A stretch of DNA of 64,000 nucleotides from Parus major. Its lineage: Eukaryota > Chordata > Aves > Passeriformes > Paridae. A program made the translations under genes and the position numbers. Below the pieces are notes generated by a model. It saw nothing but the letters and a program-made list of their open reading frames with translations. It had not been told where the DNA came from and searched no databases. Location of the stretch: the NCBI RefSeq assembly GCF_001522545.3, contig NC_031770.1, forward strand, positions 4,090,281-4,154,280. The letters are read 5' to 3'. This document shows positions 59,891 to 64,000 of the stretch, in pieces. Positions within the stretch are counted from its first letter, which is position 1. Each line of letters starts with the position of its first letter.

Positions 59891-62800
59891 AAATGGGATG
59901 GCTTTGAGGTCGAGGTGTAAATACCCATAATTAGCCATGAATTACATTTAATACCCGTGACAGGGTCTGGTGGGAAACAGGTGGGGCAGACGGCTCAGAG
60001 ATGCACACTGGAAAAAATTCTCCTTACTCAACTTGATCTCAAGCCCATGGAAACGCATGGAAAGAATCCCCCAGGGTTGTGATGGGCTTTGGACCAGGGC
60101 TCTGTGCAAAACCAATTGGAAAAGCTGCACATACAGGGTGGATTGGCAATTTTAGCAGCCTCCCCCTTGGCAGGAGAATTAAAGGAGAAAGAGTGGAGGA
60201 AATCAAAAAAGAAAGAAGAAGAAAAAGAACAACAAATCAAAACACAACTGGAGGGTGAGGAGAAAAGCAGAGGAATGGTAATTTATATCTTCATTTCAAA
60301 GATACTCATATGCTCTATTCTGACACACCTTGCAGAGAGCAACAAAACAGCATGGGCTGCCAGAAATAAATGTTATGGTGCTCACATTTTGAGTTCTTAT
60401 TTTCTCATTTTTCTGGAGAGTTATTTCAGATATTTCTTTCAATCTGACCTTTGAGCTGCTGGGGAGATTTACTGAGTGCCTCAAATGCAGTCATTTTTGC
60501 AAACCTAATGTGTAGCATTAGCTATAGGAGAGTGTTCCAGTGATGTGCAAATAGGTCAAGGCCAAAAGTGAACCAATAAGGTAACCAAAATGGAATGCAA
60601 ACTGAATGGAGCCCTTTATGCAAAGGTGAAGAGTTCATTTTTTTTCCAGAATTATGAAATATTGAAAAGCTTGTGTCAGAGTCCCCCTACTCAAAACTTC
60701 TTGATAAGCAGAGATGTTTTTAAAGCTACTCAGACTTCAGTGCATTTGTCCTTGCACCTCTAAAAATGCAGGTCTTGGAAACTCACCTGTAAGTACAAAT
60801 ACAGGGTTGGAAAACATAACCTTACTGTAACACACAAAATCTACAGTAAACCTTGAATTTATGTTTGTGTGATATGGTTTCAGACTCACCAATGTTGTTG
60901 TATCTACCTGATTTTGGTGGGTTTTTTCATGCTATTCTGTCCCTAATCACCTGCTATTCCACATTCCTATGACATATGTGGGGGAAAATCCTCACCTGAT
61001 GAAGGTTTACTTTCTGCTTTTGATATCTACTGAAAATCCAGCCAAATCTCCTTAATGGAAGCTGAACAGCAGCCATGGAGACCCACACTCACAGGTTTGC
61101 CTCAGCAATATTCCAGGCTGAGTTTACAATTTTTCTTTCCAATATGACTCATACCTGTGAATTTATTTCTCATTTTTCATGACCAGAGTGCCATGTTTTT
61201 CACTTAACAGTCAGGCAAATCCTTCCTGGAAGTTTGTGTTAATATTTTAAATCCCTTTGATTTCTTTCATTCAGACACTTAGCAGTTATAGTGATTCAAT
61301 CAAGAAATAGAAACAACACCCAGTGACCCAAACAAGTCAAAATATACCACACGCACCAGAGAGTCAAAAGAAGCAAGAAAGGATACATGGAGTGAAACAT
61401 TTTTTCCCCCCTCTCATTTAAAATGATCCAATAATTTCAAGGTGATACCAAAAAATGGGCAAATAAAAATCTAGTCAGAAGCAGTTCTGAAACTAGAAGG
61501 CTGAATAATTTGATGAAGTATTTATAACCAGTCCTCTCTGCTGTAGTGTTTTGCTTGTCCCTACAGAAAAACACCAAAGGGAAAATGAGTTATAGCCATA
61601 TCACACCCTCCTGCAACTGTTCCACTCCATAGATACCTGTCTCCAGTCATAAATGAAGACCCTTGTGTGTTCCAGCAAGTTCCACTCACTGAGAACATCT
61701 AATTCCCATTAAAAAGCTAATTTCAGACATATGTGGTTAAATGTGTTGCTTAACTGTGGTCAAGGTACATCCATTTAATTCCATTTTAATATCAAGGTTT
61801 TTTTCTGCTAAGTAGGTCAGTGCCAGAAATGCCAAAGTCTTCCCTGGTTTGCAAAATATTCCCACCCATTTCTGGTGGATCCTACAGCATCTACACCTGG
61901 ACTGTGGCTTGCAGTGAGAATCAACACCTCAGCCCAGCCCAATGAATGCAGAGCTAAGCTGAGCACTGAGACCGTGGCTGTAACCTGGGTGTTATTTACG
62001 GCTCCTGTGAGACAAAAAAATCCCTGTTTTAGCGTTGCCAAAGGCTGACAGTCCAGGCTCCCTGCACCTGGAGCTGCTCTCCTTTATGGCCATGGGTTGA
62101 ATCCCACTGGAGAGGCAGCACTGGGCATTGCCCCACTGAGAAGTTGTTCCTTAGGGAAACTTGCCTGGCCAGAGGCAGGGATGTGAAAACAAGCAGTTGC
62201 TGAAAGTTAATGCACCAACACTGCATTAACACCAAAGAAAGAGCTGAAGATTTCCATGACCAACCCTTCTCATGGCTTTTAGTCATACCCTGAGCCAGGG
62301 AACAGAGACACTTGTGATAATTAAAGCAAAAAGGTCTTTTTGAACCTTAAAAGATTTGAGTTTGGCTGAACTGGAATTTTAGACAAAGGTTCACATGGGC
62401 TTTTATTTCCCCCAAGCCAGTTTATCCGCCTTTCCTTTTCAGACTGGCTTAGATTTTAATCCTCAATACCTGTGAAGTTATTTATGCTAGTTTGTTTGTT
62501 TGTTTTTTTCCAATTAACTTTTAATTCATTTTTGGGTCTGAGCAGGATATTTATTTTTCAAAATGCTGGGTGTAACCATTTATATAAACAAATCTGCCTC
62601 ACTCATTTTTCTCCTTTTGATGTTGATTTCCATTTATTTTAGCCCCATGTGGGATGGGAGACTTTCCTATATGTCCTGGTAACTCTGTGTGAGAATAGAT
62701 ACCAGTGACCTCAATTCCCGTTTAACAACTGATTAATTGATCAGCCTGAAAAGCTTAGGCACAATTAGATTAAAATAATTTATTTTAAACCAGATGACAA

Positions 62801-64000
62801 CATCTGCAGGGCATGACCACTTTCATCTATCTGTGCCCTTATTTTTCATTTCATTAGAAACTCCAAATCTTCAATGTTTCAGCCTAAACATATCATAGCT
62901 TGAGAGTACATGGGTTTTGTGGGGTTTTCACCAATCTTTACCTTGTAATTTTTAATGAAACATTGTCATTTTCTACAGGAGAATCACAACAACAGCAGTA
63001 ACAAAGAATATCTCATTTTTCAACCTGCTGTGTTTTGTACACTACTTTCTAGCCCATCAAACATGAAATACAGAGTAAAAACCCATGAGCTGCCTCTTTT
63101 TTTGGAGTATCTCCATTATCTTATGCTGGGAGTCAGGTCCATTGATCCTCATAACTTCACTACAAGTCACTGACTGCATTAAGGAACAGATTTGTCAAGA
63201 CAGAAAAAAAAAAAAAAAGAAAATTAGCCAGGCAGGTTGGTTTCTTTAAATACCCATAAATTCAGTATCCCTGGGTACAGATTCTCCCTAGCCTTTATGC
63301 AAGCAAACTGTCAGAAGGGTAAGGAATGAAAGCCAGGAAAAAAATCGGTCCTTTTTTGAGTAATTTCAGGTTTTCTCCATTTCAGACTGCTGGAGGTGAG
63401 ACAAAAGGTGCAGGAGGTGGTGTAAAAGCTTGACCTGAACTCAGAGCACGCAGCAGAGCTGTGGGTGCACAGTGAAAAGGAAGCCTTAAGAACCCTTCTG
63501 CCTCCTTACAGGGGTGTTTGAGAGCTCACATGACTCTCAGCCAAGCTCTACTCTAGGAAATGTAAGGACAGAAGGAAGTCCCATGAGGTCTGCAGTAAAA
63601 GCTGGAGGTGTGATGCTCTACTGGGATGAAGAGCAGGAAGAAATCCCTCTGTAACCTCATTGCAAACTGCTCCATGGGCCACCTCCAACCCTCTGAGCAG
63701 GTCCTGCCTCAATGGCACAACTGAAACCCATTTATTTAGTGGATAAAATTGTACATGAGCTGTACAAAGTGATTGGAGATTTACACACACATGGAAGCCA
63801 GCAGAGATTAATTACTCCTCGGTCTGAACTTCATAAATGCAAGGCTGCATAGGAGCACTGAGTTCCATTATTTCTATTTACTCGCTAGCTGGCTTTTTAA
63901 TATCAACTAAGAGCCAAAAAGAGATTAAATGAAAAAAATGAATATAAAAATATTAGAAATAAAGACACATACACTTTCATCTACCCAGAGACCTCTTTTC
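59891..64000. other. Non-coding stretch with simple repeats
   Basis: No gene or confident transposon is recognised. The sequence is AT-rich. A purine-rich stretch lies at about 60178-60235, a (TTTG)n repeat at 62490-62509, and an A15 run at 63204-63218. Open frames of up to 121 codons are composition artefacts; for example 60089-60454 crosses the purine-rich stretch and is lysine/glutamate-rich for that reason. Confidence 0.5.

Noticed and set aside
60089..60454. Lysine/glutamate-rich 121-codon open frame
   Set aside because: The charge bias comes directly from a purine-rich stretch (about 60178-60235). No other coding evidence exists.
1..64000. CRISPR arrays, bacterial operons, tRNA/rRNA genes, novel defence or mobile systems
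   Set aside because: No regularly spaced repeats, no ribosome-binding-site-led gene runs and no tRNA cloverleaf signatures were seen. The repeat content is vertebrate and avian.

Overview
This window looks like non-coding nuclear DNA from a bird, most likely a neoavian or passerine genome. The main evidence is four copies of CR1, the dominant avian LINE. Three are 3'-end fragments on the minus strand that begin, on the strand shown, with the typical TCATAGAATG / CACAGAATGG terminus. The fourth is a plus-strand copy that appears internally deleted. Older amniote repeats (MIR-like SINE fragments and a degenerate 70-bp palindromic repeat) fit the same picture. Base composition is mostly AT-leaning and CpG-poor, with intron-like poly(A)/poly(T) runs. 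There are no operons, Shine-Dalgarno sites, rRNAs or recognisable tRNAs.

I could not recognise any protein-coding gene. Every open reading frame is short (the longest is 236 codons), matches no family I know, and many overlap repeats or each other on opposite strands. The best exon-like signal is 7207-7298, which has a strong acceptor, an open frame and a consensus donor, but I cannot name its product. The window is therefore best read as a gene desert or the interior of very large introns.

Layout. 1-6165: featureless apart from a moderately GC-rich stretch near 3.0-3.7 kb. 6166-6665: CR1. 7.2 kb: candidate exon. 15.0 kb: a long purine tract. 17.7 kb: CR1. 23.07-23.14 kb: imperfect palindromic old repeat. 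27.9-28.2 kb: internally deleted CR1. 30.5-31.6 kb and 33.9-34.9 kb: regulatory-looking blocks, including an 18-bp perfect palindrome, a 22-bp tandem duplication and dense homeodomain/T-box/nuclear-receptor-like motifs. 37.0 kb: MIR-like SINE. 41.3-41.46 kb: small CpG-rich patch ending in a splice-donor-like sequence. 43.8-44.0 kb: 52-bp minisatellite, followed by a pyrimidine tract and a candidate enhancer. 52.8-53.9 kb: candidate enhancer blocks followed by a CpG-dense patch holding a good CTCF-like site. 54.2 kb: 16-bp minisatellite. 55.5 kb: CR1. 56.4-56.8 kb: candidate enhancer. 59.8 kb: small CpG-rich patch.

The regulatory calls are inferences from motif content and texture. I had no alignments, so none is shown to be conserved. 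I found no evidence for a novel biological system. The most worthwhile leads are the CTCF-like/CpG patch at 53.6-53.9 kb, the candidate exon at 7.2 kb, and the regulatory-looking blocks at 34.2-34.9, 44.2-44.4 and 52.8-53.5 kb.
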